Shown: piece after piece, positions 23,880 to 31,792 of the stretch | Layout: each line of letters opens with the position of its first letter | How positions within the stretch are numbered: position 1 is the first letter of the stretch | Source of the DNA: Nitrospinota bacterium | Lineage (GTDB): Bacteria > Nitrospinota_A > UBA7883 > JACRGQ01 | Direction of reading: 5' to 3' | Length of the DNA: 40,503 nt | Assembly (NCBI GenBank): GCA_016212275.1 | Contig: JACRGR010000023.1 | Location: 1 to 40,503, forward strand | Made by a program: the position numbers and the translations under genes | Notes under the pieces: model-generated | Databases searched by the model: none | What the model was told of the DNA's origin: nothing | What the model saw: the letters and a program-made list of their open reading frames with translations, nothing else

Positions 23880-25466
23880 TTGAAGATATTCATTGTTAGC
23901 GAAAAAAATTACGAGATTAAGCAGGTGCGCGATTTCCTGGGCCGCCTGCCGTTCGGCGATTTCGGCAAGGGGAATACGCTCGACTTCTACCAGGAGGAAA
24001 ACCCCAAGACCGCCCTCGAAAAACTGGAAAAGAACGCCGCCGACGGGATAGGGTACGACCTCATCATCGTTTCCCAAAAAATGAAGGCCCTGCCCGGCAT
24101 ACGGTTCGCCCGGTCGGTGACGGCCCGCAAAACGATCGCCTCCGCGCCGGTGATGCTGGTGGTGGATAACCTCAACAAGGAGCTTGTCACCGAGGCGATG
24201 GGGGCGGGGGTGAGCGGCTTTTTCACCATGCCGTTCGTGATGGACGAAATGCGGACAGCCCTGATGCGCCTGGCGACCATCCTTCTTTCGCGCGCGCGCA
24301 AGAAGATAAGCGATGCGATGGAGCAGGCCAAGGCCACGTCCGCCAAAACCGCCAACCCGGAAATACTGGAACAGATACACCGCAAGGGGACTGATGTCAT
24401 CGAGCGGTGCGCCATGTACGCGCCGTGGAGCGAAGAAGTGCATACCGCGCTGGCGGCCATGCACATCGAGCATGGCGACTTCGCATTCGCCATCCCGAAG
24501 CTGAAGCTGGCGATAAAGATAAACCCGAACAACCGGGACACCCATCGCCAACTTCTCGCCTGTTACAAGAAGAACGGGCAGGCGATGGAGGAATCCGCCA
24601 CACTGAAAAAACTGCTCGCCACCAACCCAAGTTCGCCCGACCTGCTGACCAAGCTGGGGGACAGCATCCTGCACGAAGGGAACTACAAGGAAGCGGCGCT
24701 TTATTTCAAAAAAGCGATCGCCAACCACAAGCCGGGCGACCCCGCGCGGCTGAAGGCGAAATCGCATGTGGGACTCGGCAAGGCGTTCATGGCCGAGGGC
24801 GATGAACTGAGCGACCCGGCGAAACACGAAATGGCGAAAAACGAATTCGCGGCGGCGGCGACCACCGATCCCACGCTGGTGAGCGCCTACCTGAACCTTA
24901 TCGCCTCGTATAAAAAGCTGGGTCTGCAGGCGGAAGCCAAGGCCGCGGCGGCAAAGGCGGCGGCAATCGCCCCGGACAACGCCGAAGGGTGGCTGGACCT
25001 CTTTTCGCATTACCTCGGCGAAGGGGAAGTGCAAAAGGCCAAGTTCTCGCTCCAGCGCGCCATCCAGTACGATCCCGAAAACCAGATAACGCTCGTCCGC
25101 GCGGGACAGATGTATTTCCTGAACCGGATGTTCGGCGAGGCGGCGGGGTTGTTCGAGAAGGCGGCGGAGGTCAACCCGTCCGATACGCGCACATTCAATT
25201 TCTTGGGCATCTGCTACCGCCGGATGGAAATGTTCGAGCAGGCGGTGGCGAATTTCAAAAAGGCGATCAACCTGGACCCGGAGGATTACAATCTGTACTT
25301 CAATCTTGGCCGGGCCTGCCAGCAGGCCAACGATACCGCCAAGGCGCGGGAAGCATACGCCACGGCCTTGAAACTAAACGCGGATTTTGAAGAAGCCAAA
25401 GAAGCGCTCGCCTCGCTTTCACCGGCGGTTCCGGCGGGAGCGGAGAAAGCCGCCACCGCCGGCTAG
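23880..25466 (+). CDS. Pseudo-receiver domain fused to a long TPR array
   Basis: 528 residues from TTG 23880, which follows GAGGGGAG. Residues 1-135 have a receiver-like fold, but the phospho-acceptor region reads YDLIIVSQKMKALPG with Ser where Asp is expected, the Thr/Ser switch is Val (VMLVVDN), and the Lys is Met (FFTMPF), so it probably cannot be phosphorylated. From about residue 170 at least seven TPR-like repeats follow, such as ALAAMHIEHGDFAFAIPKLKLAIKINPNN and FNFLGICYRRMEMFEQAVANFKKAINLDPED. No transmembrane segment or enzyme domain. Probably a scaffold; it echoes the receiver-TPR protein at 1886. Convergent with the hybrid kinase gene, 13 bp between stops. Confidence 0.88.
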   Translation: MKIFIVSEKNYEIKQVRDFLGRLPFGDFGKGNTLDFYQEENPKTALEKLEKNAADGIGYDLIIVSQKMKALPGIRFARSVTARKTIASAPVMLVVDNLNKELVTEAMGAGVSGFFTMPFVMDEMRTALMRLATILLSRARKKISDAMEQAKATSAKTANPEILEQIHRKGTDVIERCAMYAPWSEEVHTALAAMHIEHGDFAFAIPKLKLAIKINPNNRDTHRQLLACYKKNGQAMEESATLKKLLATNPSSPDLLTKLGDSILHEGNYKEAALYFKKAIANHKPGDPARLKAKSHVGLGKAFMAEGDELSDPAKHEMAKNEFAAAATTDPTLVSAYLNLIASYKKLGLQAEAKAAAAKAAAIAPDNAEGWLDLFSHYLGEGEVQKAKFSLQRAIQYDPENQITLVRAGQMYFLNRMFGEAAGLFEKAAEVNPSDTRTFNFLGICYRRMEMFEQAVANFKKAINLDPEDYNLYFNLGRACQQANDTAKAREAYATALKLNADFEEAKEALASLSPAVPAGAEKAATAG

Positions 25467-25479
25467 AGGATATTTTCTC

Positions 25480-28167
25480 CTACATCACATACTTGCGCAC
25501 GCGCGCGGTGAAATCCTGTTCGTCTATCGGCTTGTTGATGAAATCGCTGATCCCCACGCGGAACGCCGTTTTCCGCACCTCCAAATCGGTGCTGGAGGTG
25601 ATGACGATGACCGGCAGTTCCGTGGCGGCGGGGTTTTCCTTGATCTTCACCAACAGTTCCACGCCGCCCATCACCGGCATCAACACATCCACGATGGCAA
25701 TGTGCGGTTTGGCCGCGCCCAGTTTCGCCAACGCCACTTCCCCGTTTTCCGCTTCCACCACCTCCATGTCCATCCGCTCCAGGTAGCTCCTGAGGATGAA
25801 TCGGTCTTCCGCGCTGTCGTCCACCACCAGCGCCAAGGGACGCACCGGGGGAAGCTCAACGCGGAAAGTGCTTCCCTTGCCGTCCTCCGATTCCACTTTG
25901 ATCGCGCCGCCATGCGTGTCCATGATCTCCTTGCAGAACGGCAGGCCCAATCCGGTCCCTATTTCCCCCGCGGTTCCCACGGTGGTGGTCTTCACATCCG
26001 CGCGGAATAGCTTTTCCATACGATCCGGCGGGATGCCCAAACCGGTGTCCCGCACCGCGATGGCCGAGGGCTTGCCGGGGGGAGAGTAGATCGTGATGGC
26101 ATCCCCTTCCTTGCAGAATTTGATCGCGTTTGATACCAGGTTTATCACCACTTGTTGGAGCAGGTCGCGGTCGGCGTAAATGCGGTGGCCGGGCGGAATC
26201 TCGTTTGCCACCGCGATCTTTTTTTCTTCGGCAAGGTGTAGCAGGCCGACGATGGAGGACTGCACGAACATCCGGGCATCGGCAAATTCTTTTTTCAGCG
26301 AGATCATTCCGCTTTGCAGTCTGCCCACGTTCAGCAATCGGTCTATCAGGTTGATCATCAGGTTGCAATTGCTGAAGGTGCGCTGGAAGGTTGCTACCTG
26401 CCTCGGGTTCAGGTGCATGGCGGGGTCGCTCACAATCAGCTTGAGGAATCCCATGACGGAGGAAAGCGGCGACCGCAGGTCGTGCGAGACCATGGTCACG
26501 AACTTGTCTTTCAGGCGCGTGGCGTCCTCCGCCTGGTCCTTGGCGCGCCGCAATTCCTCCTCCTCACGCTTGCGCTGGGTCACATCGCGCGCAAGAGTGA
26601 TGACCGCCGGTTTGCCGTGGTACATGATCGGCGAGGCCGAGACTTCAAGGTCGGCGATGAAGCCGTCGAGCCGGTAATACCGGTGAATCTCGCGCGCGGG
26701 TATTTCCCCTTTTTCAAGACGTTCAAGCATGTTTAGCATCGCCTGCCGCGAATCGGGATGGATGAAGTCGCGGATGTTTTTGCCGAGGAACTCTTCCGCC
26801 GATTTCGCCATGGATGTTTCCACCGCGGTTTTGTTGGCGTAAACGATTATGCCGTCAATATGGACCACGATCGGCTCCGGCGCGGAGTCCACCAGCCGCC
26901 GGAAGCGTTCTTCGGACTCGCGCAATGCGGCCTCCGCCCGTTTGCGTGCGCTCACATCGCGCAATATGGATTGCACCGCCGGTTTTCCTTTGAAAATAAC
27001 CGGCGTGGAGGAAACCTCGGTTTCCAGCGTCCGTCCATCCAGCGTGATATGTTTTTGTTCCATGCTTGCCACCGGTTGGCCGGTGGATTCAATGAAGATC
27101 ATGCGCTGGCGGACGGTATCGCGGAATTCAGGATGCACGAAGTCCAGCACATTCCTCCCCACCATATTTTCCGGGGACCGGGCGCCCGATGCCGCGACCG
27201 CCGCCTTGTTCGCGTATTTGATGGTCATGTCGGAGGAAACAACGATAGGGTCCGGCGCGGAGTCCACCAGCCGCCGGTATCTCTCTTCCGATTCCTGAAG
27301 CGCCGCCGCCACCAGCTTGCGCTCCGTGATGTCGGCGAACACGCTGACGATGTGGGTGACCCTCCCTTCCGGACTTTTCAATGGCGCGAGCGAAAGGCTC
27401 ACCTGCAGGCATGTGCCGTCCTTCCTCATCCGCTCGGTCTCTATGCCCACGAATGACTCGCCGGAGGCAAGGCTGTTGTCCAGCAGGGCGAACTCTTCCC
27501 CCTTGTGCGGCGGCACGATCGGGATGGGGTGGCCCGCCACTTCCAGTTCGGTCCAGCCGAAAGTCCGCTCCGCCGCCTTGTTCCAGAACCGCACCTTGCG
27601 GTCGCGGTCCGCCACGACGATTGCCAGCGGCGATGAATCCAAAGTCCCATGGAACAGCCGGAACGCCATGTTGCGTTCCTGTTCAAGGTTCTTGCGCTCG
27701 GTCACATCGCGAGCGACGCCGAATATCTCGTCCTCACCGCGCGAATTGCGTATCGGTTTTCCTTTGAACTCCAGCGTCACATACTCGCCGGACTTGGTGC
27801 GGATCCTTAATTCGTTCACCGGGGGGGTGTCATCCTCCAGCGCCCGCTGGAGATTGGAATGCGCTTTTGCCAGGTCGTCCGGGTGTACCAGCGGCTCGAA
27901 ATGCCGCCCGATCCACTCCTTGGGCGTCCAGCCGGTCACCGCCTCGAACGAGGGGCTAAGCGCCTTGAAGTAACCTTCTTTTGTGAGGGTGTATACATAA
28001 TCGCGGATGTTTTCCACCAGCGACCGGTAGGCGCCGTAATTGGTACGTTCGTCCTCCTCCGCGCCGCGGGAGAGCGAAAGCTGGTGCTCCAGTTCCGCGA
28101 TGCGAGCGCGGAGTTTTTGGTTTTCCCCCGTATGGTCTTTCTGGTTCTCTTCGATATTCAGCGGCAT
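25480..28167 (-). CDS. Soluble hybrid histidine kinase: coiled coil, four PAS, HisKA, HATPase, receiver
   Basis: 895 residues from ATG 28167. A short coiled coil (NQKLRARIAELEHQL) is followed by four PAS domains (about 50-160, 170-290, 295-410, 420-535), a HisKA domain with FVTMVSHDLRSPLSSVMGF (His at about 562), a HATPase_c domain (NLVSNAIKFCKEGD, DTGLGIPPDRMEKLF, GTGLGLPF) and a C-terminal receiver (about 772-895) with VDDS, acceptor Asp in AIVDVLMP, TSS and the Lys of NKP. All catalytic residues are present, so phosphotransfer His to Asp is expected. There is no transmembrane helix, so the input is cytosolic (redox, light or ligand via PAS). An in-frame GTG at 28206 is a possible alternative start. 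No separate response regulator adjoins. Confidence 0.92.
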   Translation of the reverse strand: MPLNIEENQKDHTGENQKLRARIAELEHQLSLSRGAEEDERTNYGAYRSLVENIRDYVYTLTKEGYFKALSPSFEAVTGWTPKEWIGRHFEPLVHPDDLAKAHSNLQRALEDDTPPVNELRIRTKSGEYVTLEFKGKPIRNSRGEDEIFGVARDVTERKNLEQERNMAFRLFHGTLDSSPLAIVVADRDRKVRFWNKAAERTFGWTELEVAGHPIPIVPPHKGEEFALLDNSLASGESFVGIETERMRKDGTCLQVSLSLAPLKSPEGRVTHIVSVFADITERKLVAAALQESEERYRRLVDSAPDPIVVSSDMTIKYANKAAVAASGARSPENMVGRNVLDFVHPEFRDTVRQRMIFIESTGQPVASMEQKHITLDGRTLETEVSSTPVIFKGKPAVQSILRDVSARKRAEAALRESEERFRRLVDSAPEPIVVHIDGIIVYANKTAVETSMAKSAEEFLGKNIRDFIHPDSRQAMLNMLERLEKGEIPAREIHRYYRLDGFIADLEVSASPIMYHGKPAVITLARDVTQRKREEEELRRAKDQAEDATRLKDKFVTMVSHDLRSPLSSVMGFLKLIVSDPAMHLNPRQVATFQRTFSNCNLMINLIDRLLNVGRLQSGMISLKKEFADARMFVQSSIVGLLHLAEEKKIAVANEIPPGHRIYADRDLLQQVVINLVSNAIKFCKEGDAITIYSPPGKPSAIAVRDTGLGIPPDRMEKLFRADVKTTTVGTAGEIGTGLGLPFCKEIMDTHGGAIKVESEDGKGSTFRVELPPVRPLALVVDDSAEDRFILRSYLERMDMEVVEAENGEVALAKLGAAKPHIAIVDVLMPVMGGVELLVKIKENPAATELPVIVITSSTDLEVRKTAFRVGISDFINKPIDEQDFTARVRKYVM

Positions 28168-28330
28168 CCCGTCCCCATGCAAAATCACCCAATGGGCACA
28201 CGCCAAAAAGCAATGTGAAACTTTGCCCTCGTGGAATTAATTGTAGCCCTCCCGCCAATCCCCGTCAATTGCGCGAAAGCGTTTGACCTTTCCCTCCCCA
28301 TGCGATAGCTTCTCCACAAAGGAGAACCAG

Positions 28331-29143
28331 ATGGAACCAATACTCTCACTGGATGGAAAAAAGGCCCTCATCTTCGGCGTGGCGAATGACCGGAGCATCG
28401 CGTGGGCCATCGCGCAGGAACTTCACCGGGCCGGATGCGCCGTCGGCTTCACCTATGCCGGCGAGGCGCTGGGCAAACGGGTAACGCCGCTGGCGCAATC
28501 GCTCAACTCGCCGTTCATCGAGCCGTGCGACGTGGCCGACGACGCGCAGATCGAGCGCGTGTTCAGCCTGTGGAAGGAGAAATTCGGCACGTTGGACATC
28601 CTTATCCACGCGGTGGCCTTCGCCGACCGCAACGACCTGAAGGAGCATTACTACACGACTTCGCGGGCGGGGTTTCATTTGGCGATGGACATCTCGGTGT
28701 ATTCGCTGGTGGCCATGGCGCGTCACGCCCTGCCGCTGATGGAAGGGACGAACGGCTCCATCCTCACGCTCACCTATTACGGAGCGGAAAAAGTGGTGAA
28801 GCGGTACAACATCATGGGGGTGGCCAAAGCCGCGCTTGAAGCCAGCGTGCGGTACCTCGCATCCGACCTCGGACCGAAAGGAATCCGCGTGAACGGCATT
28901 TCGGCGGGGCCGATAAAAACGCTGGCCGCCAGCGGCATCGGCGATTTCCGCGCCATGCTCAAGCACCACGAAAAGACCTCGCCGCTTCAGCGCAACGTAT
29001 CACAGGAGGACGTGGGGAAAAGCGCGCTGTTCCTGTGCTCGCCTTTGGCGTCGGGCATCACCGGCGAGATCATGCATGTGGACTGCGGGTACAACATCAT
29101 GAGCACACCGGCGATAGACGAAACGCCGGAAAAAGCGGAATAG
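28331..29143 (+). CDS. fabI: Enoyl-[acyl-carrier-protein] reductase (NADH)
   Basis: 270 residues, an SDR-fold enzyme that performs the last reduction in each fatty-acid elongation cycle. GVANDRSIAWAIAQELHRAGCAVGFTY is the FabI nucleotide-binding start; the catalytic set Tyr149, Tyr159 and Lys166 lies in LTYYGAEKVVKRYNIMGVAK; AGPIKTLAASGI and GEIMHVDCGYNIM are further FabI marks. ATG 28331 is preceded by AAGGAGA; the frame is open back to 28283 but without support. TTGACC at 28283-28288 may be the -35 of its promoter. The MfnB-like gene follows 14 bp after the stop. Confidence 0.96.
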   Translation: MEPILSLDGKKALIFGVANDRSIAWAIAQELHRAGCAVGFTYAGEALGKRVTPLAQSLNSPFIEPCDVADDAQIERVFSLWKEKFGTLDILIHAVAFADRNDLKEHYYTTSRAGFHLAMDISVYSLVAMARHALPLMEGTNGSILTLTYYGAEKVVKRYNIMGVAKAALEASVRYLASDLGPKGIRVNGISAGPIKTLAASGIGDFRAMLKHHEKTSPLQRNVSQEDVGKSALFLCSPLASGITGEIMHVDCGYNIMSTPAIDETPEKAE

Positions 29144-29157
29144 CGGGAGCGGCCAAG

Positions 29158-29853
29158 ATAAAACTTCTGATAAGCGTCATCAGCCCGGAGGAGTGCGCGG
29201 CGTTTTCCCGCTGGCCGGACTGCTTGGACGTGAAGAATCCCGCCGCCGGGGCGTTGGGGATGGCGGAGGTGGAAGAAATCCACGCGATTCGCGCGGTGGC
29301 CAAAACCACGCTGTCCGTCGCCATCGGTGATGCGGATAACAACCCGGAGATGTATGCGGCCCGCGCCGTGCTTGCGGCGCGAGCGGGCGCGGACATCGTG
29401 AAGGTGGGACTTCTTTCTTTTACGCCTTCAACCGCCGTTGCATTCCTTTCCTTCTTGCGTCACGCATTGGAGGCGGAGAAGTGTTCGGCAAAGCTGGTGG
29501 CCGGCGTGTATGCCGATCTGGTGGATGAATCGTTCCTGCGTTCCTTCCCCCACACCGCGCGGACGGCGGGGATATGGGGATGCCTGATAGACACCTTTTC
29601 CAAAAACGGGGAAAAACTCGGCGATTGGCTGGGGCCGGAAACCCTTTCGCGTTTCACCGCCGATTGCCGATCACGCGGTTTGGTGAGCGCGCTGGCGGGC
29701 GGGTTGGACGAGCGCGACCTTGCATGGCTGGACGAGGTGGAGCCGGACTACGCCGGTTTCCGCTCCGCCGTGGCGAAGAACGGGCGCGGCGAAAAAGGAA
29801 TTGATCCGGAAAAGCTGGAGCGCCTCCTAACGCGTAAATCCCACTTGAACTAA
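29158..29853 (+). CDS. MfnB-like (5-formylfuran-3-yl)methyl phosphate synthase family protein, probable AUA start
   Basis: 231 residues if started at ATA 29158, 8 bases after GGGAG. This start restores the family N-terminus (K)LLISVISPEEC. TIM-barrel enzyme of the former DUF556 family: Lys in CLDVKNPAAGALG, ADIVKVGLL and GCLIDTFSKNGEKL are the three conserved lysines, and ALAGGLDERDL binds phosphate. In methanogens it condenses two glyceraldehyde-3-phosphates into the furan precursor of methanofuran; bacterial copies occur in some methylotrophs and others. A GTG at 29035 inside fabI would add 41 unconserved residues. The 3' end overlaps the convergent PIN gene by 4 nt. No other methanofuran gene is in view, so the pathway is uncertain. 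Confidence 0.82.
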   Translation: MKLLISVISPEECAAFSRWPDCLDVKNPAAGALGMAEVEEIHAIRAVAKTTLSVAIGDADNNPEMYAARAVLAARAGADIVKVGLLSFTPSTAVAFLSFLRHALEAEKCSAKLVAGVYADLVDESFLRSFPHTARTAGIWGCLIDTFSKNGEKLGDWLGPETLSRFTADCRSRGLVSALAGGLDERDLAWLDEVEPDYAGFRSAVAKNGRGEKGIDPEKLERLLTRKSHLN

Positions 29854-30344
29854 CTCATCAATTCCGGGCATAGTTGCACTACCTTTACTCTGTGCTTTTT
29901 CAAGGCATCATCGAAATGGTGCCAATCGGTATCACATGCGTTGTAAATAGGAGGATTATTCTTGCTTGCGATAGCTACAGCAACAAATTTCCTGTCAGCC
30001 CGGTCAAACTTTCCAAGGCTGATATCGTTCGGAAACTCAACAAAATCATCAGCATCCTTCTGTCTTGGAGTTATGCTGACGAAATGACAATGTCTTTCAT
30101 TCCCTTGGTTATCGAAAAGCCATTTAAAAAAACTATCCCCCACTCCGGGCTGGCCAGAAAATGATAACTTACCAAAGTACTCTGAAAATATCCTTTGTCC
30201 ATCATCCACGATAACAACATTATTCTCTCGAATACCTCTCAAGGTTGAGATGCAAGTTAGGATGCAGGTCTTGCTGGCTTGTTCGTTTCTTTCACTGGCG
30301 ACAACGAGAACATTGGTGTCAATCACTACAGCGGGTCTCCTCAT
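29850..30344 (-). CDS. PIN-like nuclease paired with an AAA ATPase
   Basis: 164 residues. RPAVVIDTNVLVVAS is a PIN start with the first Asp; GKFDRADRKFVAVAIAS and NACDTDWHHF carry further acidic residues at the usual spacing. It would be a metal-dependent RNase or DNase. ATG 30344 begins one base after the TGA of the ATPase gene, so the two form a unit. Low GC compared with fabI and lptD on either side. It differs in sequence from the PIN toxin at 5791. Nuclease role inferred from the fold. Confidence 0.78.
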   Translation of the reverse strand: MRRPAVVIDTNVLVVASERNEQASKTCILTCISTLRGIRENNVVIVDDGQRIFSEYFGKLSFSGQPGVGDSFFKWLFDNQGNERHCHFVSITPRQKDADDFVEFPNDISLGKFDRADRKFVAVAIASKNNPPIYNACDTDWHHFDDALKKHRVKVVQLCPELMS

Positions 30345-30345
30345 G

Positions 30346-31713
30346 TCACGAGACCTTCTGACGCTTCATTCTTGCTTCGGTAATTGCGGCCATCTCTCCA
30401 AATTCATCACCGAAGAAGTCCTTCGGCCAGTTATTTATTGTCCCAAACATATCAACGTCAAGATGGGATAGTTTGGACTCTCCATTATCCATACGGCAAA
30501 AATAGAGTGCGGCACTATCGTTGGGTAATTGTTGTTCGGCGATCCTTCGCTGTAAACGCCGCAACAAATGTTCGCTGTGGCTTTCCAGGATAATTTGTAT
30601 CCTTCGTTTTTCGATGGCATCAATAAATACATCGGCTAGGCCAGCTTGGACGGATGGGTGCAAATGTATTTCCGGTTGCTCAAGTATAACGGTTGAACCT
30701 TCGGGGACATAAAAGCATAAAACTAAAACGGGTAAAATCTGGGAAACGCCAAATCCGACATCGGTAATTAGAACTTCCGCGGAATCAGGAGTTTTCTTAA
30801 CCAACACTCTGTATAATTTGCTATCATCTGCTATTGGTTTTACTTTGAAACTATGGATAAGCCCTAATTCTTTTAACCAAAAAGCCACATATTCTTCAAC
30901 CGTCTTCTGCTTCTTTCCTTTTCCAAGCGAAATTTTCCTTCCATACTCGCGGGAGGCCAATAACGCATCCACCACTTTTTCTCCACGCCGCCCCATATCC
31001 GTTGGCTTCATCCCTCCCCAAGAATATTGACGTTGTGGGTATTCCCGTAATGGCCCAAGATAATAAATGTTGCGGAATAGCTTCTCAAATTCAAGCTCAA
31101 GGTGTGATAAAAACTCGGCATTCTGAAAGTAAGCACGAACTTGATCGGGAAATCCGTAGCACTTGCTGGGAGGGGGAAGAGGCCAAGGCCTACCTTGAGT
31201 GCGAAGGAAAGGGAAACTATTTGGATTGTAAAGATCGTATTCGCCTTCTTTCTCTTTTTTGGGGTGCATTCCGAATTCATGGTTATTGAAAAAATAACTC
31301 ATGGAATTAACTTCAACCCGTCCGGATTTTTCTTGATGAACCCTTTGTGATACCTTCGCTCTGAACCCCAATTCTGTTATTGAAAAGAGTGGGGTCTCCT
31401 TTTTTGCAGGATCAGCAGGCTCAATAGGTTGGGAAGGCTTCCAGGCTATTTCCCATTGCAGAGCTTCTTGTATGGAGTGTTTATGAACGATGTCTTTAAA
31501 TGTTCCCAGCTCCACCGGACTTTTTTCATCACCTAAGTTTAAGGGTTGCAATCTATCCGAAGATTCAACGGTTTGTTTTAGCAAAAGGAGTAGCTGTATT
31601 AAGCTTGTCTTGCCTGAACTATTAGCACCGAAAAAGCCGGTGATAGGAGCAGTGCGAATCTTCTCCGTGCTTTTCCAAGATTTAAAGTTCTTGATTTCAA
31701 GGCTCGTTAACAC
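30346..31713 (-). CDS. AAA family ATPase (DUF3696/OLD-like), putative defence effector partner
   Basis: 455 residues. MLTSLEIKNFKSW and the Walker A GANSSGKTSLI (29-39) mark an SMC/OLD-type ABC ATPase; Walker B is VILEQPEIHLHPSVQAGLADVFI, followed by IILESHSEHLLRRLQRRI, the DUF3696 pattern. There is no TOPRIM nuclease domain; the nuclease may instead be the PIN protein encoded downstream. The start is GTG 31713 after AAGGAA. The gene is strikingly AT-rich against its neighbours, a sign of lateral transfer. Two-gene ATPase plus nuclease cassettes of this sort are common in phage-defence islands (for example Septu and PARIS share the logic, not these proteins). Confidence 0.82.
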   Translation of the reverse strand: MLTSLEIKNFKSWKSTEKIRTAPITGFFGANSSGKTSLIQLLLLLKQTVESSDRLQPLNLGDEKSPVELGTFKDIVHKHSIQEALQWEIAWKPSQPIEPADPAKKETPLFSITELGFRAKVSQRVHQEKSGRVEVNSMSYFFNNHEFGMHPKKEKEGEYDLYNPNSFPFLRTQGRPWPLPPPSKCYGFPDQVRAYFQNAEFLSHLELEFEKLFRNIYYLGPLREYPQRQYSWGGMKPTDMGRRGEKVVDALLASREYGRKISLGKGKKQKTVEEYVAFWLKELGLIHSFKVKPIADDSKLYRVLVKKTPDSAEVLITDVGFGVSQILPVLVLCFYVPEGSTVILEQPEIHLHPSVQAGLADVFIDAIEKRRIQIILESHSEHLLRRLQRRIAEQQLPNDSAALYFCRMDNGESKLSHLDVDMFGTINNWPKDFFGDEFGEMAAITEARMKRQKVS

Positions 31714-31792
31714 TATTCGTTCCTTAAATTAACAAACAACATTCAAGTATTAAAAGAATACCACAATTTGAAACATAGGGGATTAGCCACCT

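Noticed and set aside
23838..25034. 398-codon minus-strand frame opposite the pseudo-receiver TPR gene
   Set aside because: Arg/His/Gly-rich translation typical of antisense to a high-GC gene; the TPR repeats on the plus strand are clear.
25480..28167. Treating the hybrid kinase as membrane-bound
   Set aside because: No hydrophobic segment long enough for a transmembrane helix was found in the N-terminal region.
29850..31713. Calling the ATPase-PIN pair Septu or PARIS
   Set aside because: The partner is PIN-like, not HNH (PtuB) or DUF4435 (AriB), so only the general two-gene logic is shared.
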